From assembly GCF_042660705.1 (NCBI RefSeq), contig NZ_JBHSUQ010000001.1: 64,000 nt of DNA; one strand, written 5' to 3'. The notes under the pieces are model-generated. The model searched no databases and was not told the origin of the DNA. It was given only the letters and a program-made list of their open reading frames with translations. This document shows positions 25,017 to 35,612 of this stretch, in pieces. Numbering within the stretch: position 1 is the first letter of the stretch; each line of letters opens with the position of its first letter. Made by a program: the position numbers and the translations under genes. This DNA comes from Undibacterium_A arcticum (GTDB lineage Bacteria; Pseudomonadota; Gammaproteobacteria; Burkholderiales; Burkholderiaceae_D).

Positions 25017-26760
25017 ATGTTTGACGCCTACAAGATCGGAATCACTCTATCGCTGACGAACCATGTTAGCAAGGGTTTGATGCTGCTGGCTGGAGATTTC
25101 GCAAAGACTGAGGCGCAGGCGACCCTGCTGCAAAAGCGCATCAACAGCATCAAGAATGACGCGCTGAAGGGCGGCATCATGCTCGGCGCAGGCGTTGGCA
25201 TGCTGTCACTGTTCAAGGCGCCGCTCGAGGAGGCAAAGAAGTTCCAGACGGAAACAGCGAAATTTGCCTCTCTTGGCTTCGGTGATGCAGTGACCGGCCA
25301 GGCGGTGAAGTTTGCCACCGGCATGAACACGGTCGGCACCAGCGCGCGCGACAATCTGACGCTGCTTTCCGATGCGATGGCCGTGTTCAAGAATCTGGAG
25401 CATGCAGAATTTGCCGCGCCGATCATGGCGAAGATGAAATTCGCTAATGAAGCGGTGTTCGGCCAGAAGGGTGGCGAGCACTCCACGAAGTTCATGGACA
25501 TGCTCAAGGTGATTGAATTCCGGGGCGGCCTGTCCAGCGAGAAGGAGTTTGCGACGCAGGCTAATTTTGTGCAGCAGGTTATTTCTGGAAGCCGCAACCG
25601 GGTCGATGCCACCCAATTGCTGCAGGCTTTGAAAACTGGCGGCGTAGGCCTGTCGCAGCGCTCAAACAAAGACTTCTACCTCGGTGCTGAGCCCTTGATT
25701 CAGGAATTCGGCGGCCAGCGTTACGGCACCGGTGCCATGTCTATTTACCAGAATCTGGTGCAGGCGAGAGGTACAAAGACGGCGCAGGCTGAACTGTACC
25801 GTCTTGGTTTGCTCAATAAAGACATGGTCGAGTTCAACAAGATGGGCGAACTCAAGAAGGCGCTGCCAGGATCGTTCATGGGCTCCAACATCCTTGAAAG
25901 AGGGCGAGCTTGCATTGCTGGAGAAGGTGCTGCTGCCAGCGTTTGCGGCCAAGGGAATTACCGGGGATGAAGGCATCATCCGCGAGATCGGGATGATCGT
26001 TGGCAACCGTACCGGCTCCAGCTTGCTGTCCCGGATCTATCAGCAGCGCGCCACCATCAAAACACAGTCGGCTGCAAATATGAATGCCGAGAACATCGAC
26101 CAATTGAGCGCGCGTGCCGGCGGAACACTGGCAGGCAAGCAAATCGACCTGCATGCCAAATTCAATACGTTGATGTTATCGCTTGGCAATACGATTTTGC
26201 CGCTGGCGATCAGCGCACTGGAAAAACTGATCCCGATGGTCAAAAGCATGGCCGAATGGATCGACCGCAATCACAAATTGGTTAAGGGAATCGTTGTTGC
26301 TCTTGTTGGATTGGCTGGCGCCCTGATGATTCGCGGCTCGATTCTGTTGCTCGGTGCGGCGTTTAGTGGGCTCGGTTTCATGGTTTCCGGACTCGGTATC
26401 GCAGCGGCGGCGATCCTCAGCCCGATAGGCATCGCCGTTCTCGCCATCGGCACGATCGCTGCCGCATGTTATGCCTTCCGCAAGATTTCACAAGATGAGG
26501 TTAATGCAGTCAAGACAGACGGTGGCGTGAAATTGACGTCTGGTGCAGCGGCCAGAATCGCAGCTGGCGAGGGCGGGTTCGTGAAGCCAGGCGCAAACAA
26601 TAAGCCAATCCAAGTGCATACACAGGTAAATATGGACGGCTTCAAAGTGGCAACAATCGTCACGCAGCACCAGTCGAAAGCAGCATCTAAGCCGCAACTC
26701 GGCACCGGTCGCTTTGACTTTGGCCTGATGCCGCTCTCTCCTGGAATGAACATTCGATGA
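25017..26760 (+). CDS. Tail tape measure protein (frame break near 25893-25899)
   Basis: The first frame covers LLAGDFAKTEAQATLLQKRI and the helical front; after SFMGSNIL it breaks, and the second frame continues KEGELALLEKVLLPAFAAKG to 26760, about 580 residues together. The C-terminal part has hydrophobic stretches (GIVVALVGLAGALMIRGSIL; LGIAAAAILSPIGIAVLAIG) that could cross the host membrane during DNA entry. The length predicts a tail of about 85 nm, if 0.15 nm per residue holds. Confidence 0.88.
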
Positions 26761-27716
26761 GGCCAGATACCTATTTGATCCTTGGCGATCTGAGTTTCGG
26801 CCGTTTTGAAGTGCCGGAACATATCCAGTTTGGCGGCGATCAGGCGCTGGCCGTGCATGAGCTGGTCGGGGGTAAGCGTGTCGTGGATGCGATGGGCCGG
26901 CGAGATAAGCCGCTTGATTGGTCTGGGCAGTTCATCGGCGCAGATGCGAACGATCGAGCCCGGTATCTTGACTATTTGCGCATCGTCGGCAAGCCGCTCA
27001 GCCTTTCATGGGGCGAGCATGCCTACAAGGTGCTGGTTCAGACGGCAGTGATGGACTACCGGCGCGTCTATGAAATCCCGTATTCGATCAGCTGCATGGT
27101 GGTCGAAGATTTGACGCTGCCGATCACCACATCGCCGCCGGCATCGGTCGACAGCGCGATCAATGACGACATGACGACGTCGAACACCCTCGGTGGTCTG
27201 ATCGGCGACGGCCCATTGACGGCTGCGCTTGGTACGCTGAATACCGCGATCGGCGCAGTGTCGTCGTTCGCCAACGCAGCGCAAAGCACGATCAACAGTG
27301 TGCTGGGCCCGGTACTGGCAGTGCAGGCGCGCGTCACGACCTTGATTGCGTCGACCGGCAATACCATCGCCAATATCGCGACTGTGGGCGGCGTGCTGCC
27401 GAATACGCCAATCGCGACCACGGCATCGAAATTGAATGCGCAGATCGCCGGTTACACCCAGCTGCCGCTGCTGCTCAACCTGCAAGCCTCGACCGGACGC
27501 ATCGGCGCGAATCTGGGCGCCATCTCGACGTCCGGCAAATCGGTGACGAGCGCCGGCGGCAACCTGTTCGACTTGGCCTCGAAAGCCTACGGCGATCCAA
27601 CTGCCTGGCCGACGATCGCGCGCGCCAATAAGCTGACCGATCCGGCGCTGGCCGGCGTGCAAACAATCATCATTCCACCGACACCGGACGGCAGCGGAGG
27701 CGTGTATGGCGCTTAA
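26757..27716 (+). CDS. Baseplate/tail protein with C-terminal LysM-like domain
   Basis: 319 residues. The N-terminus (LSFGRFEVPEHIQFGGDQAL, then GGKRVVDAMGRRDKPLDWSG) matches the tail proteins found before the hub in Mu/P2-like tails. The middle is Ala/Thr-rich helix. The end NLFDLASKAYGDPTAWPTIA RANKL is a LysM-type peptidoglycan-binding fold. ATGA overlaps the tape measure stop. It likely links the tape measure end to the hub. Confidence 0.8.
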   Translation: MRPDTYLILGDLSFGRFEVPEHIQFGGDQALAVHELVGGKRVVDAMGRRDKPLDWSGQFIGADANDRARYLDYLRIVGKPLSLSWGEHAYKVLVQTAVMDYRRVYEIPYSISCMVVEDLTLPITTSPPASVDSAINDDMTTSNTLGGLIGDGPLTAALGTLNTAIGAVSSFANAAQSTINSVLGPVLAVQARVTTLIASTGNTIANIATVGGVLPNTPIATTASKLNAQIAGYTQLPLLLNLQASTGRIGANLGAISTSGKSVTSAGGNLFDLASKAYGDPTAWPTIARANKLTDPALAGVQTIIIPPTPDGSGGVYGA

Positions 27717-28824
27717 TCCTGTCGCAGTATCGACTGCCCGCCAGCCGCGGGGCGTCGTCAAGGTCAATGACCTGCGTATGGATGGCTGGATCCGGTGGGA
27801 GGTCGACAACAACACCTACTACGAAGCCGACACCTTCCGCGTGACTTTTGCGCTGTCGGCTCTGCCGGTGGCCTACGGCGATGCATGGTGGGCCAGCCAG
27901 CAGGAAATCTTCATCGAGATATTCGCCGGCTTCCCCGTAGACGCCGAGAATTACAGCGCGACCGAGCTGCAGAGCCTGACTTACGGCCGCGTCGACGATG
28001 TGACGTTCGACCCGGTTGCGCGCACGCTGCAAGTGTCGGGGCGCGATCTGACGGCGATGCTGATCGATGCCAAGACCAGCGAGACATTCCAGAATCTGAC
28101 GGCGAGCCAGATCGCGACCCAGATTGCGCAGCGGCACGGATTGACAACGACATACGTGACAGCAACGTCGAAACGGTCCGGCAAGTATTACCAGATCGAT
28201 CAGGTGCGCGTGAACCAGCAGCGAAGTGAGTGGGACTTGCTGACTGCCTTGGCTGGCGAAGAAGAGTTCGCCGTGTACGTCAAGCGCAAGGATCTGCATT
28301 TTGAGCCGGCCGTCGCGCCAGGTGCCAATCCCTACTTACTGAAATGGGAGCCGCCGACCGACCAGAACGGGGCTTTCGGGTTCAACGGGCAATCGATCAG
28401 TTTCAGCCGGGCGTTAAATTTCGCGCGCGGCGTGGTCGTTACTGTCATGTCGGTCAGTCCGAAAACCGGGCAGGCGATCAAAGTCATCTACCCGGCCAAG
28501 GCCGCGAACATCAAGCCAGGCCAGAGCAAGGCGCAGGCCCAGCAGTTCAGCTACACGTTCGCGCACCTGACCTATGAGAAAGCGCTGCAAAAGGCGCAGC
28601 AAATTCATGACGATATTTCAAAGCACGAAGTAAAACTAAACGCGACCCTGCCGGCCGATAACCTGATCCAAGTCAACAACCTGATCAGCGTGGTCGGCAC
28701 CGGTACCGCTTTTGACCAGACCTATTACCCGGAAAGCATCGTGCGCGAAATGGATCTCACCGGCGGCTACACGATGACAATCAAGGCCAAGAACCATTCG
28801 CCGCAATCGGTGATCCCGCTATGA
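27706..28824 (+). CDS. Baseplate hub protein (gpD / gp27-like)
   Basis: 372 residues: MDGWIRWEVDNNTYYEADTF, VDDVTFDPVARTLQVSGRDL, ATQIAQRHGLTTTYVTATSK, then the late control D-type C-terminus (VNNLISVVGTGTAFDQTYYP). Hub proteins form the trimer that holds the spike. It overlaps both neighbours. Assignment is strong from pattern and order. Confidence 0.85.
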   Translation: MALNPVAVSTARQPRGVVKVNDLRMDGWIRWEVDNNTYYEADTFRVTFALSALPVAYGDAWWASQQEIFIEIFAGFPVDAENYSATELQSLTYGRVDDVTFDPVARTLQVSGRDLTAMLIDAKTSETFQNLTASQIATQIAQRHGLTTTYVTATSKRSGKYYQIDQVRVNQQRSEWDLLTALAGEEEFAVYVKRKDLHFEPAVAPGANPYLLKWEPPTDQNGAFGFNGQSISFSRALNFARGVVVTVMSVSPKTGQAIKVIYPAKAANIKPGQSKAQAQQFSYTFAHLTYEKALQKAQQIHDDISKHEVKLNATLPADNLIQVNNLISVVGTGTAFDQTYYPESIVREMDLTGGYTMTIKAKNHSPQSVIPL

Positions 28825-29500
28825 GGGAAATGCTAAACGCGATGCGCATGCAGGCAGTGCAGGCGATGGGTGAGCGGGCGTCGACGCGTCTTGGCACGGT
28901 GCAGAGCTACGACCCGGGCAATTACGCGGTGCGCGTCGCGCTGCAGCCGGAAGGCAACCTGACCGGCTGGATACCGCTGCTGTCGCCATGGGTCGGCAAT
29001 GGCTGGGGCATGTTCTGCCCGCCAACGATCGGCGATCTGGTCGAAGTGCAGTTTCAGGAGGCGGATCACGATGCGCCGATGTCGTGCATGCGTTTCTATA
29101 ACGACAAGAACCGGCCGTTGAGCGTGCCTTCCGGCGAGTTCTGGCTGGTGCATAAAAGCGGCGCCTTTTTTTTCAAGCTGCTAAACAACGGCAGCGGCAC
29201 GTTTTCAGATGGGCATGGCGCGACGGTCACGCTAAACGGAGACGGGACGATAAGCAGCGCAGCAACCCAGTGGAACCACACTGGTCCGCAGCACATCACC
29301 GGAAATGTGGTCATCACCGGCACCCAGCAGGTAACGGGGCAGATTACAGGGCAGGGCGGCATGGCTATCAGTGGCGGCAGCGGTGCGACGGTGGCCGGCA
29401 ACATGGCAATTACTGGCGGCAACGTGACTGCCGACGGCATCGGCCTGAAAACACATACACACCCGATCCGCAGGGCGGAACGGTTGGAGCGCCACAATGA
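28821..29500 (+). CDS. Baseplate spike protein gpV (frame break at 29462-29464)
   Basis: The OB-fold (YDPGNYAVRVALQPEGNLTG, WGMFCPPTIGDLVEVQFQEA) is followed by a triple-helix of Gly/Thr/Val repeats (ITGNVVITGTQQVTGQITGQ). Adding one C at 29462-29464 ends the protein as KTHTHPDPQGGTVGAPQ, the HxH apex that binds an iron ion in the trimeric needle tip. The raw frame misses the tip and runs on. The TGA then overlaps the next ATG. About 226 residues. Confidence 0.9.
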
Positions 29501-29898
29501 GCGACCTGAATCATTACTACGGCGGCGATTTAACGCAGTCGGCGACGGGCGACCTGTTGAAAGTCGATGGCACCACACAGGGCCAGCAACGGGTCTTGCG
29601 CCGCCTGCTGACCAACCCGGCCGCATTCGACCGAAACGGCAATGTGACGGTTTCCGGAGATTACATTTTCCACCCGACCTATGGCGCCGGACTTCCGCGC
29701 ATGGTTGGCGATACCGTCAATATTGCCAAAATCAAGGGCGTGATTCGCGGCCAGATCCTGCTCGAGGCGTCGGTGGCGAGGAACCCGGAGCCGATCATTA
29801 CCGTAACTGAAATTCAGGGCGGCGTGTCGGTTTATATCCATTACAACGATGCGCAAACCGGCAAACCGGTCGCACTTTCGTTCGATGTCAATCGTTAG
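29497..29898 (+). CDS. Baseplate wedge protein (Mu gp46 / GPW-like)
   Basis: 133 residues: SDLNHYYGGDLTQSATGDLL, then LRRLLTNPAAFDRNGNVTVS and YGAGLPRMVGD. The GD(L)......RRL.T.pG.y...p.YGagl pattern is that of wedge proteins (gp25/gp46). It ties the hub to the J protein that follows. Confidence 0.85.
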   Translation: MSDLNHYYGGDLTQSATGDLLKVDGTTQGQQRVLRRLLTNPAAFDRNGNVTVSGDYIFHPTYGAGLPRMVGDTVNIAKIKGVIRGQILLEASVARNPEPIITVTEIQGGVSVYIHYNDAQTGKPVALSFDVNR

Positions 29899-29906
29899 GG
29901 AAATAA

Positions 29907-31032
29907 ATGGCTCTTAGCACGCAAGACTTTCCTACACTGGTCAGAAATTCGGTAACCGCCATTCAGGGCGCCGCGCGCGGACTGGTTGACCTCACGGTCG
30001 GCTCAATCCTTCGCGCCGTGGTTGAGGCGAATGCCACGGTCATCCTGTGGATTCAAGGCTTGATTTTTGCAGTTGCTCGCGACAACGCGCGCAGCCACGT
30101 CCAACTTGGCCGACCTCGACAGCTTCATGCTCGATTTCGGCGTCACGCGCCTGGCAGCAGTGGCGGCATCCGGACAAGTTACCTTTGCGCGGTTCACGTC
30201 GACTGCGCAGGCTGTTGTGCCCGTCGGGGCGACCGTTCTGAGCGCAGACGGCACGCAATCCTATACCGCGCTACTCGATACGACCAATGCGGCTTACAGT
30301 GCGTCATTGGGCGGCTATGTTCTGGCCGCCGGCGTGTCCAGCATCAACGTCACGGTGACTGCTGTGACGGCCGGGATCGCGGCCAATGCCGTTATCGGGC
30401 AAATCTCGCTGCTGAACCAGCCGATTTCCGGCGTCGATACGGTCACAAATGCGGCGTCGTTCACGAATGGCGTCGACCCTGAGTCAGATGCGGCGCTGCG
30501 CGCGCGCTTCATCACCTATATCGCCTCGCTGTCGAAAGCCACGAAAACAGCGGTCGGCAATGCGATCACGTCACTCAAGCAGGGCGTCACTTACTCGCTG
30601 ACCGAAAACCTGACCTATGGCGGGGCGGTGCAGAACGGCTATTTCTTCGTCGTGATCGACGACGGCACCGGCACGCCGCCAGGATCATTGCTTTCTTCTG
30701 CCTCGAATGCGATTGATGCAGTGCGGCCAGTGACATCCACGTTCGGCGTATTCGCACCGGTAGTGGTGACGGCCAATATCGCGATGACGATCACGACTGC
30801 GGCGGGCTATGACCATACCGCGACCGCAACCCTCGTCACAACCGCACTGCGGAACTACGTCAATGCGCTGACGCTCGGACAAACACTAACATTCTCGCGG
30901 CTGACGCAGATAGCCTATGACGCCTCGCCCGGCGTCACCAACGTGACCGGCGTGACATTGAACAGCGCAACCGCAGACGTGGCCGCTACTGCGCTGCAGG
31001 TGATTAAAGCCGGCACAGTGAGCGTCGCATAA
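29907..31032 (+). CDS. Baseplate J-like protein (extra T in run 30064-30068)
   Basis: ATG 29907 gives MALSTQDFPTLVRNSVTAIQ; after LWIQGLI the frame breaks in a T5 run. Dropping one T gives LQLLATTRAATSNLADLDSF and MLDFGVTRL, then the middle (TNGVDPESDAALRARFITYI) and the C-terminus to 31032, about 374 residues. J proteins build the outer wedge ring. Order W-J-I is kept. Confidence 0.9.
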
Positions 31033-31694
31033 TGGCAATCGGCGATCAATCTGATATTTTCGGGCGCATCAAAAGCGTTCTGCCGCGCTGGTTCGGGCCT
31101 GCCAGCCCGCTGCTCGATGCGCTGCTCCAAGGGCTGGCGAATGCTTCGGCGTTCGCTTATTCGCTGTACCTGTACGCCAAGCTGCAAACGCGCATCCTGA
31201 CCGCAACGGACGGCTGGCTTGATATGGTGGCGGCGGATTTTTTCGGCGCAGCCTTGCAGCGTTCCGCAAATCAGTCCGATGCCAGCTTCCGCGCCCGCAT
31301 CATTATCAACCTGTTCCGCGAGCGCGGTACCCGCAACGCAATCACCAAGGTATTGACTGATCTCACCGGGCGCGCACCGATCATCTTCGAGCCGCAACGC
31401 CCGATGGACACCGGCGCATATGGTGCGCCGAATAGCGGCTATGGCGTCGCGGGCGGCTACGGCTCGATGCTGATCCCATTTCAGGCATTCGTGCAAGCGT
31501 ATCGGCCGGCATCGACCGGCATCCCGTATGTCACAGGTTATGGCTCGTCGCCGGGCGGCTATGGCGTTGCCTCACGGGCGGACTACGCAACGCTGTCGCA
31601 AAGCACCGGCGCCGTGGCGGATAGTGACATTTACGCAGCGATTGACAGTGTGAAGCCGGTCGGAAGCACCATCTGGACACAAATTAACTCGTAA
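31032..31694 (+). CDS. Tail protein gpI / Mu gp48-like
   Basis: 220 residues with the typical start IKSVLPRWFGPASPLLDALL, TATDGWLDMVAADFFGAALQ and ASFRARIIINLFRERGTRNA, then a Gly/Tyr-rich repeat area. These proteins attach the tail fibres to the baseplate. TAATG overlap with J. Confidence 0.85.
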   Translation: MAIGDQSDIFGRIKSVLPRWFGPASPLLDALLQGLANASAFAYSLYLYAKLQTRILTATDGWLDMVAADFFGAALQRSANQSDASFRARIIINLFRERGTRNAITKVLTDLTGRAPIIFEPQRPMDTGAYGAPNSGYGVAGGYGSMLIPFQAFVQAYRPASTGIPYVTGYGSSPGGYGVASRADYATLSQSTGAVADSDIYAAIDSVKPVGSTIWTQINS

Positions 31695-31711
31695 GAAACA
31701 GAATCACCCAC

Positions 31712-31739
31712 AAAGGACGCTTAGGCGTCCTTTTTTTTT
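31712..31739 (+). terminator. Terminator between baseplate and fibre genes
   Basis: GGACGC-TTAG-GCGTCC followed by nine T. Confidence 0.85.
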
Positions 31740-31751
31740 ATGGAGCAATGA

Positions 31752-33099
31752 ATGGACAGACAGTTAATTTATCCGGGTCAAATTCCGCTCGAGACGGATT
31801 TGCTTGGCACGAACAAGAACGCAATGATCGGGCTGTCGAAGCTGGCCGCTGCTATTCTTGGAATTTCGGTCCAATTGAACGGGCTGGCCTGCAATCCGAA
31901 TAGCCCGGCCGCGTTGAACGTGGTCATCAGTCCCGGCGAAATCTACAGCCTGCAAAACATCGACGGCACCGCGTACTCATCGATTGCTGCTGATACGACC
32001 CATACCATCCTCAAGCAGGGCATCTTGCTCGATGCGGTGACGCTTGCTGCACCCGCTCCTGGTACTGCCGGGCAGAGCATCAATTATCTGGTGCAGGCAA
32101 CGTATCTCGATACAGACGCTACGCCAGTCGTTCTCCCGTACTACAACGCCAGCAATCCATCGCAAGCATATAGCGGTCCGGCAAATGCCGGTACCACGAA
32201 CAACACGGTGCGCAAAGGGCAATGCAACGTCACGATCAAGGCAGGTATCGCCGCGACGACTGGTTCGCAGACCACGCCAGCGGCTGACTCTGGATATACC
32301 GGCTTGTATGTGGTCACGGTGGCCAACGGGCAGGCAACTGTCGTGGCTGGCAATATCTCGACACTGGCAGGCGCGCCGTTCATCAGCCCAGCAGCGCAGT
32401 TAAATTTGGCTAACGTATTCACGCAGATTCAGAGCGGCGTGACGCCCGCGCAGTTCGACGCTACAACGAAACTCGCCACGATGGCGGCCGTGCAGCGGGC
32501 GCTCGGCAATTTCGCGGGACGGATACAGGCAAACACGACGCAAACTCTCGCCGCTTCTACCGTCGGCAGCGTTATTAACGTCAACGGGGCAAACCCGACA
32601 ATAACAATACCGTTGTCAACTGCTGTTCCTACGGGTTCGGTCCTTGTTTGAGGCAGTAGCCGCGTGTTCGATTTCCAAACAAGGCGCGGATATTTTTTAT
32701 GGATCCGCACTTAGTTCTACAGTTATTTCAATGCTGGCGGGGGATACCCTCATTATTGAAGCCAACGGCGTCTCGGGATGGACGATTATCGCCGGTAGTG
32801 CGCAAGCGCAAGGTAGCCCCGGATTCGCGGCATCCCTCGCAGCCAATGGCTACCAGAAACTCCCAAGCGGGATAATTATCCAGTGGGGTATTTTTACGGC
32901 AAACGCCACTTCGGGCAATCCTGTTTCTGTCACCTACCCGATCGCATTCCCGAATAGCATGAGGTCAATCGCTTTGACGGCCGATTCTTCCGGTACCGGC
33001 ATAGCCTCTGCCTGGTCGGACTCAGTCGGAAATTCAGGATTCAACGGGCATTGCAACGCTACAGGCAACAGCGTCCGTTGGATCGTGCTCGGAAACTAA
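31752..33099 (+). CDS. Tail fibre protein with gp53-like tip (frame break near 32641-32649)
   Basis: The front reads MDRQLIYPGQIPLETDLLGT then NKNAMIGLSKLAAAILG, the baseplate-attachment part of fibres in this group. After PTGSVL the frame breaks; the next continues FEAVAACSISKQGADIFYGS and the receptor-binding tip (GYQKLPSGIIIQWGIFTANA ... VRWIVLGN). GYQKLPSGxIIQWG is the gp53-like C-terminal signature. About 449 residues in total. The tip should decide host range. Confidence 0.85.
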
Positions 33100-33108
33100 G
33101 GATAAATC

Positions 33109-33531
33109 ATGTCTAAATTCTACTCAGCATCTACACGCGGTTTTTATCCGTCAGACATGCGTGCAACCTACGATTCGGCGGGCACTTGGCCGCTCGACGC
33201 GGTTGCGGTTACTGACGCCGACGAGGCGATGATCCGGGCGGGGCTGGCAACTGGCGCCACCGTATCCGGCGCGTCTGGCGCTTGGGTCGTTACGCCGCCT
33301 GCGCCGCCGCCGCCACCTACCTCAGCCGCACTATGGTCGGCATATCAGGCCAAGGCGCAACTCGCCATCAATAAATCGGATATTACGATGCTGCGCTGCG
33401 TGGAAAACGGCGTGGCGGTTCCTGCGGCATGGCCATCCTATCGCAAAGCCCTGCGCGCAATATTGAACGCAACCAGCGGTGATCCGACTCTGCCGTTGCC
33501 GATGCAACCAGCATATCCGGCTGGCACTTGA
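33109..33531 (+). CDS. Tail fibre assembly chaperone-like protein
   Basis: 140 residues: MSKFYSASTRGFYPSDMRAT, a linker with six prolines, then a helical end (SAALWSAYQAKAQLAINKSD). The FYS...GFY start and Pro-rich middle match tail fibre assembly (Tfa-like) proteins, which help the fibre tip fold. It directly follows the fibre gene. Confidence 0.75.
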   Translation: MSKFYSASTRGFYPSDMRATYDSAGTWPLDAVAVTDADEAMIRAGLATGATVSGASGAWVVTPPAPPPPPTSAALWSAYQAKAQLAINKSDITMLRCVENGVAVPAAWPSYRKALRAILNATSGDPTLPLPMQPAYPAGT

Positions 33532-34019
33532 TCATGTGGCGCTATCGGATTTATTCGGCCATTGACCCGATCGGAACCATCCTCGCCGTTCTGCTCATCA
33601 ACTGGTGGGCACCGCTGTTCGCCAGTCAAGATGGATGGCTTCCAAACTGGCTAGCGTGGGTGCAAACCTTCGATGCCAGTCTCGATGCGGGCGGCGCGCA
33701 AGGCTCTTACTGGGGCCGGGTGGCATGGCTGAACCGAAATCCGGCCTATGGCTTCAGCTATTGGGCGCTCGGCGTGCCATTCAATCCGTCCGAATGGCGC
33801 GTTACCGCGTTTTCCGGCTCGGAAGCGACCCACGATCTGTACTTCTATGCACAAGGTCCGAACGGGCAATTCAACGAGCATTACATGCGCAACGGCTGGC
33901 ATGTCAAGCTGGGGTTTAAGGCTTGGAACATGTACGACGCAGCAACCGGCAAGTGGAAGTCGACACCCTGGGGGCCGGAATGGCGCATCCCGTTCACGTT
34001 CTCTATTTCGAGAGTTTAA
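33528..34019 (+). CDS. Membrane-associated phage protein (DUF7338-like), 163 aa
   Basis: One membrane helix near the N-terminus (IGTILAVLLINWWAPLF) and a Trp/Tyr-rich soluble part (WLNRNPAYGFSYWALGVPF; HYMRNGWHVKLGFKAWNMYD; GPEWRIPFTFSI). Such proteins are common next to fibre genes in proteobacterial phages. Role unknown, maybe in lysis or conversion. Confidence 0.65.
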   Translation: MIMWRYRIYSAIDPIGTILAVLLINWWAPLFASQDGWLPNWLAWVQTFDASLDAGGAQGSYWGRVAWLNRNPAYGFSYWALGVPFNPSEWRVTAFSGSEATHDLYFYAQGPNGQFNEHYMRNGWHVKLGFKAWNMYDAATGKWKSTPWGPEWRIPFTFSISRV

Positions 34020-34026
34020 GAAAACC

Positions 34027-34047
34027 AACCCGCTTCGGCGGGTTTTT
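34027..34047 (+). terminator. Terminator
   Basis: AACCCGC-TTCG-GCGGGTT then TTT. Confidence 0.75.
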
Positions 34048-34063
34048 AATACCCGGAGACGTC

Positions 34064-34484
34064 ATGCCAGACCACGAACATGAATTCAAAGAAACGATCG
34101 CGATCGACATTTTTTACCCAGATCATCCGCCGCGCACCGAGTCGACGCTGTTCAAGCGGACCAAGCATCACCTGGTCAAGGTACTGGATACACCGTGTTG
34201 GGTCTGCGGATCAAAAGACAAGCGCGAAGTGCACCACTTTCACGCTGAATGGGCTGACTCCGACGGTATCGACTGGGACAAGATGCGCATCTTACATCCT
34301 GCTTTCCCCCTGGTCGACGTTCAATTATCCCAGCGACTTTATCGATGCTGAGTACAACATGATGGTGCTCTGCGAAACGCATCATCGCAGCAAGAACCAC
34401 GGTATTCACCTCTTGCCGTACCCGATCTGGATCATGCAACGGGAACAGCGGGCCGACTTTGTGTTCGCGCCGGAGGTGGCATGA
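34064..34484 (+). CDS. HNH-type Cys/His protein (extra C in run 34306-34310)
   Basis: From ATG 34064 (MPDHEHEFKETIAIDIFYPD). Metal ligands: CWVCGS, VHHFHAE, and after the break LCETHHRSKNHGIH. Dropping one C from the C5 run joins HPAFPWSTFNYPSDFIDAEY. About 140 residues. The CxxC...HH...C..HH set is HNH-like, but catalytic action is not proven. Its place, after fibre genes and before lysis, suggests cargo or a packaging-linked nuclease. Confidence 0.65.
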
Positions 34485-34741
34485 GCGATTTCGATTCCCG
34501 CTTGACCTTGGTGGAAACCGCGCTCAAGGAGAACACCGATCTGACCAGGGATACCGCCGACAAGACTGCCAAGCTCGCCACGGACATCACTGCCATGCTG
34601 GAAGTATTCGATACGCTGCAGGCGGGATTCAAGGTGCTGGCCGCGCTCGGAAACCTTGCCAAGTGGCTGGCGCCGATCGTGACGCTGGGCGCAGCAATCT
34701 GGGCCATTGCGCACGGCAAGATGCCACGGTGGGAGGAGTGA
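34481..34741 (+). CDS. Holin-like protein with coiled coil and one membrane helix (86 aa)
   Basis: Residues 1-50 form a coiled coil (SRLTLVETALKENTDLTRDT), residues 62-79 a membrane helix (WLAPIVTLGAAIWAIAHG). This is the layout of XhlA-like haemolysin/holin proteins. It overlaps the endolysin gene by one base. Confidence 0.7.
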   Translation: MSDFDSRLTLVETALKENTDLTRDTADKTAKLATDITAMLEVFDTLQAGFKVLAALGNLAKWLAPIVTLGAAIWAIAHGKMPRWEE

Positions 34742-35406
34742 TGCTGACCGCTCAACAAATCGCCGCTGCGACTGGGGCGCCTGTTGCCCTCGCGACCAAC
34801 TGGCTGAGCGCGCTCACGGACGCCATGCACGACTTCGACATCGGCACGCCGGCACGACAGGCGGCCTTTCTGGCGCAGATCGGGCACGAAAGCACCGGAC
34901 TGTCCGCGGTCGTCGAAAACCTCAACTATGGCGCGCAAGGTCTGGCGAACACTTGGCCGGGGAAATTCGCTGTCGATCCGGCCGCCAAGGTCAAGATCCC
35001 GAACGCGCTGGCCAACATGCTGGCGCACAGCCCGGAAGCAATTGCGAATCATGCCTACGCAGGAAAGGGCGGCAACGGTCCGGTTTCGTCCGGGGACGGC
35101 TGGCGCTATCGGGGGCGCGGACCTATCCAGCTGACAACTCTGGCCAACTACGCCAACGCGCGCGACCAGTTGCGCAAGCTGCTCGATAGCGTGCCGGACT
35201 TCGTGGTGACGCCGGATGCTGTTGCTGATCCGCGTTGGGGCGCTTTGTGCGCTGGCCTGTACTGGTCCCGAAATGGCTGCAATGCGCTGGCCGACAAGGG
35301 GCAATTCGATGCCATCACGCGCGCGATCAACGGGCCTGCGATGGCCGGTGCCGCTGAGCGCCGCGCATTGTGGGCGAAAGCTAAATCTGCTTTGGGAGTC
35401 AAATAA
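34741..35406 (+). CDS. Endolysin, glycoside hydrolase family 19
   Basis: 221 residues: TPARQAAFLAQIGHESTGLS (catalytic Glu in GHES), LNYGAQGLANTWPGKF, then GDGWRYRGRGPIQLTTLANY and WGALCAGLYWSRNGCNALAD. These are chitinase-class 19 lysin motifs; the enzyme cuts the glycan strands of peptidoglycan. No signal peptide, so it depends on the holin. Confidence 0.93.
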   Translation: MLTAQQIAAATGAPVALATNWLSALTDAMHDFDIGTPARQAAFLAQIGHESTGLSAVVENLNYGAQGLANTWPGKFAVDPAAKVKIPNALANMLAHSPEAIANHAYAGKGGNGPVSSGDGWRYRGRGPIQLTTLANYANARDQLRKLLDSVPDFVVTPDAVADPRWGALCAGLYWSRNGCNALADKGQFDAITRAINGPAMAGAAERRALWAKAKSALGVK

Positions 35407-35612
35407 TGTTTAAGCTACTCGAACTCATCACCGGCGACGACAATCTCACGCTGGAGCCGTCCTATCTATGGTCTGGTGCAGCGGTATTGATTGGCCTGGG
35501 GCTGGAAGTCTACAGCGTCGTGTTCGGCAAGCCGTTTGATTTCCAAGCCTACGGCATCGGCGCGGCGGCACTGCTGGCAGGTCTTGGCTTGTCGGCCAAG
35601 TTTGGCAAATGA
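35406..35612 (+). CDS. Holin (two membrane helices, 68 aa)
   Basis: MFKLLELITGDDNLTLEPSY, then two hydrophobic helices (about 21-38 and 47-63: LWSGAAVLIGLGLEVYSVVF; YGIGAAALLAGLGLS). Starts within the endolysin stop (TAATG) and overlaps Rz by 4 bp. Size and topology fit a class II holin. Confidence 0.75.
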   Translation: MFKLLELITGDDNLTLEPSYLWSGAAVLIGLGLEVYSVVFGKPFDFQAYGIGAAALLAGLGLSAKFGK